Assembly: GCA_029933635.1 (NCBI GenBank)
Contig: JAOZNS010000152.1
Coordinates: 1-6,571 of the forward strand
Direction: 5' to 3'
From: Candidatus Zixiibacteriota bacterium
Lineage (GTDB): Bacteria; Zixibacteria; MSB-5A5; SM1-73
DNA: 6,571 nucleotides
Part shown: piece after piece, positions 1 to 5,195 of the stretch
How the letters are laid out: every line of letters starts with the position of its first letter
Position numbering within the stretch: position 1 is the first letter of the stretch
Notes under the pieces: model-generated
The model's database searches: none
What the model was told of the DNA's origin: nothing
Seen by the model: the letters and a program-made list of their open reading frames with translations, nothing else
Program-made: the position numbers and the translations under genes

Positions 1-675
1 TCTGGATCCAATTGTGACTATGATGCCTATATGTCGATAAAGACGGTCACCAGGCAGAAGGTGGAATTTTTATGGCATCAGGACAACTCTATCAGTAACT
101 GTGATTGTGTAATTCTTCCGGGAGGATTCTCTTACGGAGATTATCTTCGAACCGGCGCCATAGCTCGATTTTCATCCATCATGAAGAAGGTGACCGAGTT
201 TGCCCGAGCTGGTGGTCTGGTGGTGGGCATCTGCAATGGTTTTCAAATACTCTTAGAAGCTGGACTTCTTCCTGGGGCTATGCTTAAAAACGCTTCTTTG
301 CGCTTCGTATGTAAGTTCGTTCATATCCGGGTGGAAAATAAAGATACCCCATTCACCGGTCTGTGCAAGAAAGGTCAAGTTCTCAAAATCCCCATAGCCC
401 ACTCGGATGGAAACTATTTCATACCTGAAGAAGGTTTAAGACAACTCAGAGAAAATGATCAGATAGTGTTCAGATATTGTGATGATAAGGGGGATACCAC
501 CTTGGAGGCAAACCCCAACGGCTCCTTAGAAAATATCGCTGGAATCTGCAATCAGACCAAAAACGTGCTGGGAATGATGCCCCACCCGGAAAGGGCCTCG
601 GAGTTGATCTTAGGCTCAGATGATGGAAAATACATCTTTCATTCCATCGTGGATTTTTTTGAAAGAAAAAGATAA
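1..675 (+). CDS. purQ: Phosphoribosylformylglycinamidine synthase glutaminase subunit PurQ (5' partial)
   Basis: PurQ is the class I glutamine amidotransferase subunit of FGAM synthase. It hydrolyses glutamine and passes ammonia to PurL, which converts FGAR to FGAM in cytoplasmic purine synthesis. The frame is open from base 1, and its first codons read SGSNCDYDAY, matching the conserved N-terminal (F)PGSNCD motif, so the true start lies just before the window and the ATG at 31 is internal. Numbering from that ATG, GGFSYGDYLR (31-40) supplies the oxyanion region, GICNGFQ (66-72) holds the nucleophile Cys68, and PHPERA (184-189) holds the triad residues His185 and Glu187. About 224 residues are visible, close to the usual full length, so only a few are missing. 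The serine where the family usually has proline in PGSNCD is slightly odd. The DUF4321 gene follows 12 bases after the stop. Identification is firm. Confidence 0.96.
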   Translation, partial: SGSNCDYDAYMSIKTVTRQKVEFLWHQDNSISNCDCVILPGGFSYGDYLRTGAIARFSSIMKKVTEFARAGGLVVGICNGFQILLEAGLLPGAMLKNASLRFVCKFVHIRVENKDTPFTGLCKKGQVLKIPIAHSDGNYFIPEEGLRQLRENDQIVFRYCDDKGDTTLEANPNGSLENIAGICNQTKNVLGMMPHPERASELILGSDDGKYIFHSIVDFFERKR

Positions 676-680
676 AGGAG
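675..680 (+). promoter_or_regulatory. Ribosome binding site supporting a TTG start
   Basis: AAGGAG starts on the last base of the purQ stop codon and sits 7 bases before the TTG at 688. This strong Shine-Dalgarno match is the reason for accepting TTG as the start of the DUF4321 gene. Confidence 0.75.
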
Positions 681-687
681 AACAGGT

Positions 688-954
688 TTGAAGACTCGTG
701 AGGTAACATTTTTGTTGGTTTCCTTAGTCTTAGCCGCAGTGGTGGGAGGCTTGATCGGGGACATCATTGGATCCTTTCTGCCGGAGGGTGCAGTAAAAAC
801 TCTTTTTAAAGAAAGCATCTCTATCGGGTTCAGACCCCTAACCTTGGAACTTTACGCCATAAGTTTCACCATCGGTCTTATGGTCAAGATAAATTTCGTC
901 AGCATTCTATTCTTGATCCTGGTGGTAATCTATTTCCGATGGTGGTTTCTTTAA
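688..954 (+). CDS. DUF4321 family small membrane protein
   Basis: This 88-residue protein has two hydrophobic stretches, about residues 6-28 and 55-83. They are separated by a short polar linker that includes the pattern SIGFRPLTLEL (45-55), and the protein ends in the aromatic tail RWWFL. Length, two-helix layout and the linker match my memory of the DUF4321 family, small bacterial inner-membrane proteins of unknown function. The start codon is TTG, chosen because AAGGAG lies 7 bases upstream and the gene begins 12 bases after purQ, so it is almost certainly co-transcribed with purQ. tatA follows 96 bases later. No catalytic residues can be pointed to, and the family name comes from recall of sequence style rather than a search. 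A real membrane protein is much surer than its family. Confidence 0.8.
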   Translation: MKTREVTFLLVSLVLAAVVGGLIGDIIGSFLPEGAVKTLFKESISIGFRPLTLELYAISFTIGLMVKINFVSILFLILVVIYFRWWFL

Positions 955-1038
955 AAAGAAAAACCGATATGACCGAAGGAGAAAGACAGAACTATTCACC
1001 TATAGCTTACGTATCAAATTTTGGATCGCATTTAATTC

Positions 1039-1044
1039 AGGAGG
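1039..1044 (+). promoter_or_regulatory. Ribosome binding site of tatA
   Basis: AGGAGG lies 6 bases before the ATG at 1051. It is a full Shine-Dalgarno core and fixes the tatA start. Confidence 0.8.
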
Positions 1045-1050
1045 TAATCC

Positions 1051-1263
1051 ATGTTAGGAGGAATCGGCGCGCAGGAACTGCTTTTAATACTTCTGGTGAT
1101 CCTTCTTCTTTTCGGGGCTAAAAAGATCCCGGAGATTGCCCAAGGACTGGGCAAAGGGATGAGGGAATTCCGAAAGGCGATGCGGGAAACGCAGGACGAG
1201 TTAACCAAACCCCAGTCTCCTGCCAAGGAGAAAAAAACAGGCTCAGAAGAAAAGAAAAATTGA
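1051..1263 (+). CDS. tatA: Sec-independent (twin-arginine) translocase subunit TatA/TatE
   Basis: TatA forms the protein-conducting assembly of the Tat system, which moves folded proteins bearing twin-arginine signals across the inner membrane with TatC. The 70-residue product has the family's full plan: a short N-terminus with a polar Glu9, one transmembrane helix (about 9-21), the invariant FG hinge (21-22), an amphipathic helix starting AKKIPEIAQGLGKG (23-36) and a charged, Lys/Glu-rich tail. The short tail and the helix sequence favour TatA/E over TatB. The start is set by a strong AGGAGG site. No tatC or tatB is in view, so the rest of the translocon must lie elsewhere. The gene is probably read from the purQ-DUF4321 transcript, although the 96-base gap leaves room for its own promoter, which I could not recognise. 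Confidence 0.93.
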   Translation: MLGGIGAQELLLILLVILLLFGAKKIPEIAQGLGKGMREFRKAMRETQDELTKPQSPAKEKKTGSEEKKN

Positions 1264-1308
1264 CAAATACTTGTTAGTTCATCTTCTAAACGATGGAATA
1301 CTAATTCA

Positions 1309-1336
1309 TCATTGTAAGAAATGGCGAAGCAATCTC
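1309..1336. repeat. Possible remnant of a dispersed intergenic repeat
   Basis: The segment begins TCATTGTAAG and ends GGCGAAGCAATCTC. It resembles a short dispersed repeat of the form TCATTGCGAG...GACGAAGCAATCTC that I recall from the intergenic spaces of many bacterial genomes. The match is from memory and imperfect (TGTAAG instead of TGCGAG), and no second copy occurs in the window. It is the only recognisable content of the tatA-to-1418 spacer. Confidence 0.35.
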
Positions 1337-1417
1337 CTTATATTATTAAGATACATTTTAACAGGTTCTATGGTTTTTGCAGAAGACACCGAAAAGGTTC
1401 ACGAAAGGGAATGAAAT

Positions 1418-1864
1418 ATGCCCATTTTTACTCAAAAGGACATAGATAAAATCGCCTCCTGTGTTAAGGCGGAAAGCGTGCGTAAAGAACAGGATCACTT
1501 CCGCATAAAGATATCTGCCGAGGAGGGACGGAGAACCTTGATTTTAGAGCTCTATCCTGAGGTGACCTTAGGGAAAGGAAAAGGTCCCATGGTGGTGGTT
1601 TATACCTCTAACGCCCATCTTCAATTGCATAGCTGTTCCGGTTATGTCCTAAGTGATGAATTGGGAGAGGTTACCTTCGTTGGTGAATCTGCTGGCAAAA
1701 TTTCTGGACTGGTGGTGGAAAGAGAGGCTGCCTGCTCTCTTTATGCCAACGTAAAACGTGATCTTTTGTCAGGAGATTTCACCAAGTTTGGGGTGGAGGT
1801 GATGCTCTCCGGAGTAGCCTTATCCCTAGCTGAAGAAATAATAGAAAAAAGTAAAGGAAAATAA
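1418..1864 (+). CDS. Conserved-looking hypothetical protein, 148 residues
   Basis: I do not recognise this gene. It encodes a soluble, mixed alpha/beta-looking protein with no signal peptide or membrane helix. Residues 1-20 look helical, 27-65 alternate like beta strands (HFRIKISAEE, RTLILELYPE, PMVVVYTS), 66-106 are strand/turn-rich (HLQLHSCSGYV; GEVTFVGES), and the end is helical (VMLSGVALSLAEEIIEKS). Cysteines are at 15, 73 and 106, not in a metal-binding spacing. The start is secure: an in-frame TGA lies at 1412-1414, and AGGGA at 1406-1410 sits 7 bases before the ATG. Codon use looks like its neighbours. It is monocistronic: 154 bases separate it from tatA, and the next gene is convergent. 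Its context does not suggest a function. Confidence 0.8.
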   Translation: MPIFTQKDIDKIASCVKAESVRKEQDHFRIKISAEEGRRTLILELYPEVTLGKGKGPMVVVYTSNAHLQLHSCSGYVLSDELGEVTFVGESAGKISGLVVEREAACSLYANVKRDLLSGDFTKFGVEVMLSGVALSLAEEIIEKSKGK

Positions 1865-1934
1865 TACGAGGGTCAGAAAAAGACAGACTTTACATTTTCC
1901 CCATACTCTTTTCTGTTGTATCGTGACTTTGTAG

Positions 1935-1976
1935 TCCCGATGCTTCCAGTTGATGCGTGTCGAATTAGCGTCGGGA
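1935..1976. repeat. Stem-loop with 9-bp arms
   Basis: TCCCGATGC (1935-1943) pairs with GCGTCGGGA (1968-1976), giving nine pairs including one G-T, around a 24-base loop. The GTAGTCCCGATG...CGGGAT pattern resembles palindromic repeats I recall from intergenic regions of Bacteroidetes-like genomes; that resemblance is inference. Confidence 0.5.
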
Positions 1977-2043
1977 TAACAATATCCTCATGCAATGATA
2001 AATAATACAAAAGCAAGGAGAAAATTTACCCCCTTCACCTAAA

Positions 2044-2065
2044 CCCTCTCCCCAAGGGGAGAGGG
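2044..2065. repeat. Perfect 10-bp palindromic hairpin
   Basis: CCCTCTCCCC (2044-2053) and GGGGAGAGGG (2056-2065) are exact inverted copies separated by AA, giving a very stable hairpin in either strand. The preceding CACCTAAA, together with the arm, gives the ACCCTCTCCCC-type sequence common in dispersed bacterial palindromes. There is no T-run on either side, so it is not a textbook intrinsic terminator, although it could stall polymerase or block 3' exonucleases for both converging genes. Confidence 0.65.
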
Positions 2066-2067
2066 AA

Positions 2068-2109
2068 ATTCCTGTTCCTGCCAAGTCCTCAGGCTTGGCA
2101 GCAGGGAAT
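2068..2109. repeat. Extended imperfect hairpin
   Basis: The inner arms TGCCAAG (2079-2085) and CTTGGCA (2094-2100) match perfectly around an 8-base loop. The outer arms ATTCCTG (2068-2074) and CAGGGAAT (2102-2109) extend the stem, with one bulged G and a small internal loop. It begins two bases after the previous palindrome, so the two may form one composite element. Confidence 0.55.
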
Positions 2110-2164
2110 CTCTGAAGTAGTTTATAGCACAACTTAAAATCTGCTTTCTCCTTCCAAAACTTTA

Positions 2165-3028
2165 TTAGGTTTCCCTCAGCTTATAAAATTCTTTCCTTTT
2201 AGCTTCCAGAAACTCAGGTCTTTTCCCTAAGAATTCTGAAGCGGTCATCACCTTCTTTTTTAATGCATTTGCTTCTTTGGTGACTTCTTCTATTTTGTTT
2301 TGATAATGCAGGTCTCTTACTAAATGATGATCCAAGACGATGGTTTGAACTTCGGTCTGGGAAAGGATTTTAAGTAAGTTCTTGTTGCTTTGAGAGAGTC
2401 CAAATTTTGAGGATCGCCATCCCATAAGGAGGGTAGGAAAACCGGATAGAATCAGGATGTCCGGATTCTGCTTAATGATCCAATCCGTGGTCACACTCAC
2501 CTGAGGTCCCTGAACATCAGAGGCGTGAATCATCTTTTTGCCCTTATATTTTACAAGACAAGCCAACACATAACCCAATTTCGATCCTTCTCCTCCGTGG
2601 TAAAATGGCGGGGAGAAGACAATTTCTGTGTCCCTGAACTTGAAACTTCTTCTGTCAGCAAACTCCATCAACTTGGCGCCATCCTTTACCCAATCCAGAA
2701 ACTCCTTCCCTCTTCCCTTCTGAGAACGATTCACGTTCCTTTTGGGATCTTTGATCAAAAGAATTTTACCTCTGTAGAAATCTGCCCTGGGAAAATAATG
2801 ATCATAATGGTAATGGGAGATGGTCAATATATCAGCTTCCTGCGCATGTCTCCAGACTTTCTGAGAGAGTTCATCCACCCTTTCTAATTCCCGCCTGGTG
2901 GGTGGAAGCCCATATCTTAGGGGAGCAAAAGAAACCCCAGGATCAATTAAAATCTTTAAGTCTGTCTCCACAAAGGTGGCGGTGGATCGCACTCCCATGG
3001 AATCAAATGCCAGAGGAACGATCCTCAT
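2165..3028 (-). CDS. UPF0282 / COG2248 metallo-beta-lactamase-fold hydrolase
   Basis: This is a predicted cytoplasmic metal-dependent hydrolase of unknown substrate, 287 residues, near the roughly 300 usual for the family. It opens with MRIVPLAFDSMGVRSTATFVET and ILIDPGVSFAPLRYGLPP (26-43), the N-terminal signature of UPF0282, a family I know mainly from archaea and some thermophilic bacteria. Metal-binding features are HYHYDH (72-77), His144 in FYHGGEG, Asp171 in HASDVQGP (168-175) and DHH (233-235), the usual series of MBL-fold ligands. No signal peptide or membrane helix is seen. The start ATG (3028-3026) has GAGGGA on the minus strand six bases upstream (plus-strand 3035-3040). It is the only minus-strand gene and is flanked by repeat-bearing spacers of 300 and 581 bases, which could mean it arrived by transfer. 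Family assignment is strong; the reaction is unknown. Confidence 0.9.
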   Translation of the reverse strand: MRIVPLAFDSMGVRSTATFVETDLKILIDPGVSFAPLRYGLPPTRRELERVDELSQKVWRHAQEADILTISHYHYDHYFPRADFYRGKILLIKDPKRNVNRSQKGRGKEFLDWVKDGAKLMEFADRRSFKFRDTEIVFSPPFYHGGEGSKLGYVLACLVKYKGKKMIHASDVQGPQVSVTTDWIIKQNPDILILSGFPTLLMGWRSSKFGLSQSNKNLLKILSQTEVQTIVLDHHLVRDLHYQNKIEEVTKEANALKKKVMTASEFLGKRPEFLEAKRKEFYKLRET

Positions 3029-3034
3029 AAATTT

Positions 3035-3040
3035 TCCCTC
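3035..3040 (-). promoter_or_regulatory. Ribosome binding site of the UPF0282 gene
   Basis: Read on the minus strand this is GAGGGA, six bases before the ATG. It supports the chosen start of the hydrolase. Confidence 0.6.
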
Positions 3041-3234
3041 GAACCAATTTCTCTACCAAATTACTCCCTTACGGTTGAAAGGCAACAGCTAGAGGCGGCC
3101 CCTGTTATGTGAGCCATTGACCATAAAGATAATAAAAATGCAGATAAGATACAACAGAAATTTAGAGATTCCCGAAAAAGGTAGTATAAATAGTGGTGCT
3201 GTTACCCAAGTCAGATTGTTGGGCCTGATGAATT

Positions 3235-3322
3235 CCCGCCCCTGTTGGAAACAACAACTTAACAACCATAGGGTCGGGCATTTAGCCCTGCCCACAGAGT
3301 TGATCAACAGCCCCTATCTGTG
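3235..3322. repeat. GC-rich cluster of overlapping inverted repeats
   Basis: Several hairpins are packed here. TGTTG-GAAA-CAACA (3243-3256) is a 5-bp stem closed by a GNRA-type tetraloop. GGGTCGGGC (3271-3279) pairs with GCCCTGCCC (3285-3293) with one mismatch and one G-T pair. GTTGATCAAC (3299-3308) is a perfect palindrome nested between CACAGA (3293-3298) and TCTGTG (3317-3322). In addition CCCGCCCC, just before the first hairpin, can pair with GGGTCGGG, so alternative folds compete. This resembles accumulated pieces of dispersed palindromic repeats rather than a known RNA family. Confidence 0.5.
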
Positions 3323-3390
3323 TAAAATTAGTTTGCCTTAGAAAGGCGAAAGGTGTATCCTTTCTGGGATTAAATAAAACCTTAAAAAGA

Positions 3391-3585
3391 AGGGAGATAT
3401 CTGATGTCATTAAAACAACTTGATTTCTCGAAGCACAATTTGATGTTGACCTAGCAGAAATCAAGAGGATGTTTGGGGGGTGGTTCAACCAGGATTGTAG
3501 TGTTGATGAAGTAAACCCTCATAAGATAAATATTGACAAACACTTCATTGTTGATTACTATTATTTTCGCTTTTTTGAGGATTAA
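3391..3585 (+). pseudogene. Probable small frameshifted gene (faintly CdiI-like)
   Basis: AGGGAG (3391-3396) lies 7 bases before an ATG at 3404, a good initiation site. That frame stops after 16 codons (TAG at 3452). The frame shifted by one base, open from 3424 to the TAA at 3583, reads FLEAQFDVDLAEIK and then RMFGGWFNQDCSVDEV, which looks like real protein rather than noise. One missing T in the GATTTCTC run (about 3422-3429) would join the two into a product of about 60 residues beginning MSLKQLDFLEAQFDV. The FGGWFNQD stretch is reminiscent of the F-G-x-[YF]-F-x-Q-D motif I associate with CdiI-type contact-dependent inhibition immunity proteins. That resemblance is from memory and weak. 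The 3' end is AT-rich and contains a promoter-like sequence, so the gene is probably truncated too. It could also be chance. Confidence 0.35.
3533..3561 (+). promoter_or_regulatory. Sigma70-type promoter upstream of galT
   Basis: The -35 TTGACA (3533-3538) is a perfect consensus. A 17-base spacer leads to TACTAT (3556-3561), four of six; the overlapping TATTAT at 3559-3564 is five of six but with a 20-base spacer. Transcription would begin near 3568-3571, giving a leader of about 40 bases before the galT start. Confidence 0.5.
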
Positions 3586-3609
3586 ACATTTGAACCACAA
3601 AACCAAAGT

Positions 3610-4641
3610 TTGAAAATGCCCACTTTAAGAAGAGACCCTGTCACCGGCCGATGGGTAATTAACCCGGATGGTAAGCAAAATCAACTTCCCAGTTTAATCC
3701 AGATGGAGGAATTGATCCAAAAGGGAATCTGCCCCTTTTGCGAGGGAAATGAAAAATATACTCCTCCAGAGATCTTCGCCAAAAGAGTTCCGGGCGCCGA
3801 GAAGGATTCACCTGGCTGGCAGGTGAGGGTGGTGCCCAACATCTCTCCAGCATTGAAGGTGGAGTTAGAGCTGGGTAGAAGGGCTGAACGAATGTATGAC
3901 CTGATGAACGCGGTGGGGGCTCATGAGGTCATCATTGAAACGCCCAGACATATCGCCAATCTGGCTGACCTAGAAGTTTTACAAATCAAAAAGGTGATCG
4001 AAACATATAAACAGAGAATTTCAGATTTGAAAAATGATTTACGGCTAAGATCGATATTTATCTTCAAAAACTATGGCAAGAGAGCTGGATCCTCTCCCAT
4101 AAGGCATACCCATTCCCAACTGATTGCGGTATCCGTCACTCCTAAAAACTTGAAGGAGGAGTTAAAGGGAGCTAAAGAATACTATGATTATAAAGAGCGG
4201 TGTGTGTTCTGTGATATGATCAAACAGGAACTTTCCACAAAGAAAAGAATCATAAGCTCAAATTTTGACTTTCTGGCCATCGCCCCTTTTGCCTCCCGCT
4301 TTACCCATGAGGTCTGGATTCTTCCCCGTAAGCATAATGCTGATTTTGAGAACCTCAGTAATGATGAATGTCAGAATTTGGCTATCTTACTAAAGGAGGT
4401 ACTTCTCAGATTGAAAATTCTTTTAAAAGATCCTCCTTATAATTACATTTTACACTCCGCTCCCAATCGGACAAAAAGAAGGGGAAGATCCTGGAACACT
4501 TTAAGTCAGGATTATCACTGGCATATAGAGATCATGCCTCGTTACACCCGAATAGATGGGTTCGAATGGGGAACCGGACTTTACATCAATGCCACCACGC
4601 CAGAGGAAGCGGCGGCAAGTTTGAGGAGTGTGAAATTGTAG
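3610..4641 (+). CDS. galT: Galactose-1-phosphate uridylyltransferase family protein
   Basis: GalT exchanges UMP between UDP-glucose and galactose-1-phosphate through a uridylyl-histidine intermediate in the Leloir pathway. The product is up to 343 residues, with two HIT-like halves. It starts LRRDPVTGRWVI (6-17), typical of the family. CPFC (41-44), His114 in ETPRH and His166 correspond to the zinc ligands. GAHEVIIETP (103-112) is the conserved core strand. HTHSQ (166-170) is the active-site HxHxQ motif with His168 as the nucleophile. The second half has CVFC (198-201) and HWHIEIMPR (303-311). The start is uncertain: TTG at 3610 or ATG at 3616, neither with a clear Shine-Dalgarno site, while an in-frame stop lies at 3583. 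No galK, galE or galM is nearby. Related nucleotidyl transferases such as ADP-glucose or other sugar-1-phosphate adenylyl/uridylyltransferases share these motifs, so substrate is less certain than family. Confidence 0.88.
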   Translation: MKMPTLRRDPVTGRWVINPDGKQNQLPSLIQMEELIQKGICPFCEGNEKYTPPEIFAKRVPGAEKDSPGWQVRVVPNISPALKVELELGRRAERMYDLMNAVGAHEVIIETPRHIANLADLEVLQIKKVIETYKQRISDLKNDLRLRSIFIFKNYGKRAGSSPIRHTHSQLIAVSVTPKNLKEELKGAKEYYDYKERCVFCDMIKQELSTKKRIISSNFDFLAIAPFASRFTHEVWILPRKHNADFENLSNDECQNLAILLKEVLLRLKILLKDPPYNYILHSAPNRTKRRGRSWNTLSQDYHWHIEIMPRYTRIDGFEWGTGLYINATTPEEAAASLRSVKL

Positions 4642-4763
4642 GCGCGTTTTTGAAAAGATTTATCTTTAAATGAAGGAATTAGCTTCGATTTTCGACAAAG
4701 GTCTGGAAATTAGCCTTTACATGGTAAAAAGATGGAAAGTTCTCTAAGTCCAAGTGTGAAGAT

Positions 4764-5192
4764 ATGGGAAGAGTTCTGGCAATAGATTTCGGCGAAAGGC
4801 GAATCGGACTTGCCATCTCCGATCCTTTGAAAATTACTGCTCAGGGGCTTCCTACGATTGATACCCACATAACCAGAGACGTGCTCTCTTGCATTCAGAG
4901 TATAATTAAAGAGAAAAACATAACCAAGGTGGTGGTGGGGATGCCCAGAAACATGGATGGCAGCATTGGCTTCAAAGGTAAGCAGGTAAAAAAGTTTATT
5001 GGTAAACTAACTCAGAAAATTGGGGTGGAGGTGGTTGCTTGGGATGAGAGGTTGACCTCGGTGCAGTCTAAAAGGAGCATGAAAGAAATGGGAACCAAAC
5101 AAAGAAAAAAGGGGGAAGTAGATCGGATATCTGCCACCCTGATTTTGCAGAGCTATCTGGAAAGTTTTAGCAAAAAGGCTGAAGATGCTTAA
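4764..5192 (+). CDS. ruvX: Putative pre-16S rRNA nuclease / Holliday junction resolvase-like RuvX (YqgF)
   Basis: This RNase H-fold nuclease family processes the 5' end of 16S rRNA in the cytoplasm; it was earlier proposed to act as an alternative Holliday junction resolvase. The 142-residue product is full length. AIDFGERRIGLAISDP (6-21) carries catalytic Asp8. VVVGMPRNMDGS (56-67) is the second conserved strand and loop. WDERLTS (93-99) provides Glu95. EVDRISATLIL (118-128) provides Asp120. All three expected acidic metal ligands are present. The ATG at 4764 leaves only the standard residues before the first motif; the Shine-Dalgarno signal is weak. It follows galT by 122 bases and precedes mltG by three, a pairing common in bacteria (yqgF next to mltG/yceG). 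Confidence 0.94.
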   Translation: MGRVLAIDFGERRIGLAISDPLKITAQGLPTIDTHITRDVLSCIQSIIKEKNITKVVVGMPRNMDGSIGFKGKQVKKFIGKLTQKIGVEVVAWDERLTSVQSKRSMKEMGTKQRKKGEVDRISATLILQSYLESFSKKAEDA

Positions 5193-5195
5193 GCC

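Larger units (their letters stand above)
1865..2164. other. Convergent intergenic region with three stem-loops
   Basis: These 300 bases lie between the 3' ends of the plus-strand 148-residue gene and the minus-strand hydrolase gene. I see no convincing coding frame. They contain three separate inverted repeats, annotated individually, none followed by a T-run on either strand. The region could act as a two-way transcription barrier, but it looks more like a site where palindromic repeat elements have accumulated. Confidence 0.6.
3029..3609. other. Divergent intergenic region: structured repeats, decayed small gene, promoter
   Basis: These 581 bases separate the divergent hydrolase and galT genes. 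From 3029 to about 3230 the sequence is AT-rich with no supported feature beyond the hydrolase's ribosome binding site. From 3235 to 3322 is a GC-rich patch of overlapping inverted repeats. From 3391 to 3585 is a likely frameshifted small gene. A sigma70-type promoter for galT lies at 3533-3561, inside that decayed frame. I could not find a convincing minus-strand promoter for the hydrolase; a TATACT at 3183-3188 (read on the minus strand) has no good -35 partner. Confidence 0.6.

Noticed and set aside
939..1121. Plus-strand 60-codon frame overlapping the DUF4321 end and tatA start
   Set aside because: It overlaps two well-supported genes in another frame, and its sequence matches nothing I know.
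1260..1290. TTGACA at the end of tatA as a promoter for the 148-residue gene
   Set aside because: The -35 is perfect, but no acceptable -10 lies 15-19 bases downstream; the best, TCTAAA, has a 19-base spacer and four matches.
1322..1414. Frame reading ILLRYILTGSMVFAED, resembling a signal peptide, just before the 148-residue gene and in its frame
   Set aside because: A TGA at 1412-1414 separates it from the gene, there is no good start codon before the hydrophobic part, and it begins inside the repeat remnant.
2044..2109. Possible CRISPR or attachment site
   Set aside because: The palindromes are not repeated at regular spacing, there are no spacers, and there is no integrase or cas gene in the window.
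2525..2887. Plus-strand 120-codon frame
   Set aside because: It is the antisense shadow of the UPF0282 hydrolase, whose metal-binding motifs make the minus strand clearly coding.
3089..3307. Minus-strand 72-codon frame with a hydrophobic stretch in its C-terminal half
   Set aside because: It runs through the palindromic repeat cluster, has no ribosome site I can see, and its composition reflects AT-rich and repeat sequence, not a protein family.
4691..4721. Promoter for ruvX in the galT-ruvX gap
   Set aside because: TTCGAC and TTTACA are too poor as a -35/-10 pair to support a call; the 122-base gap is otherwise featureless.
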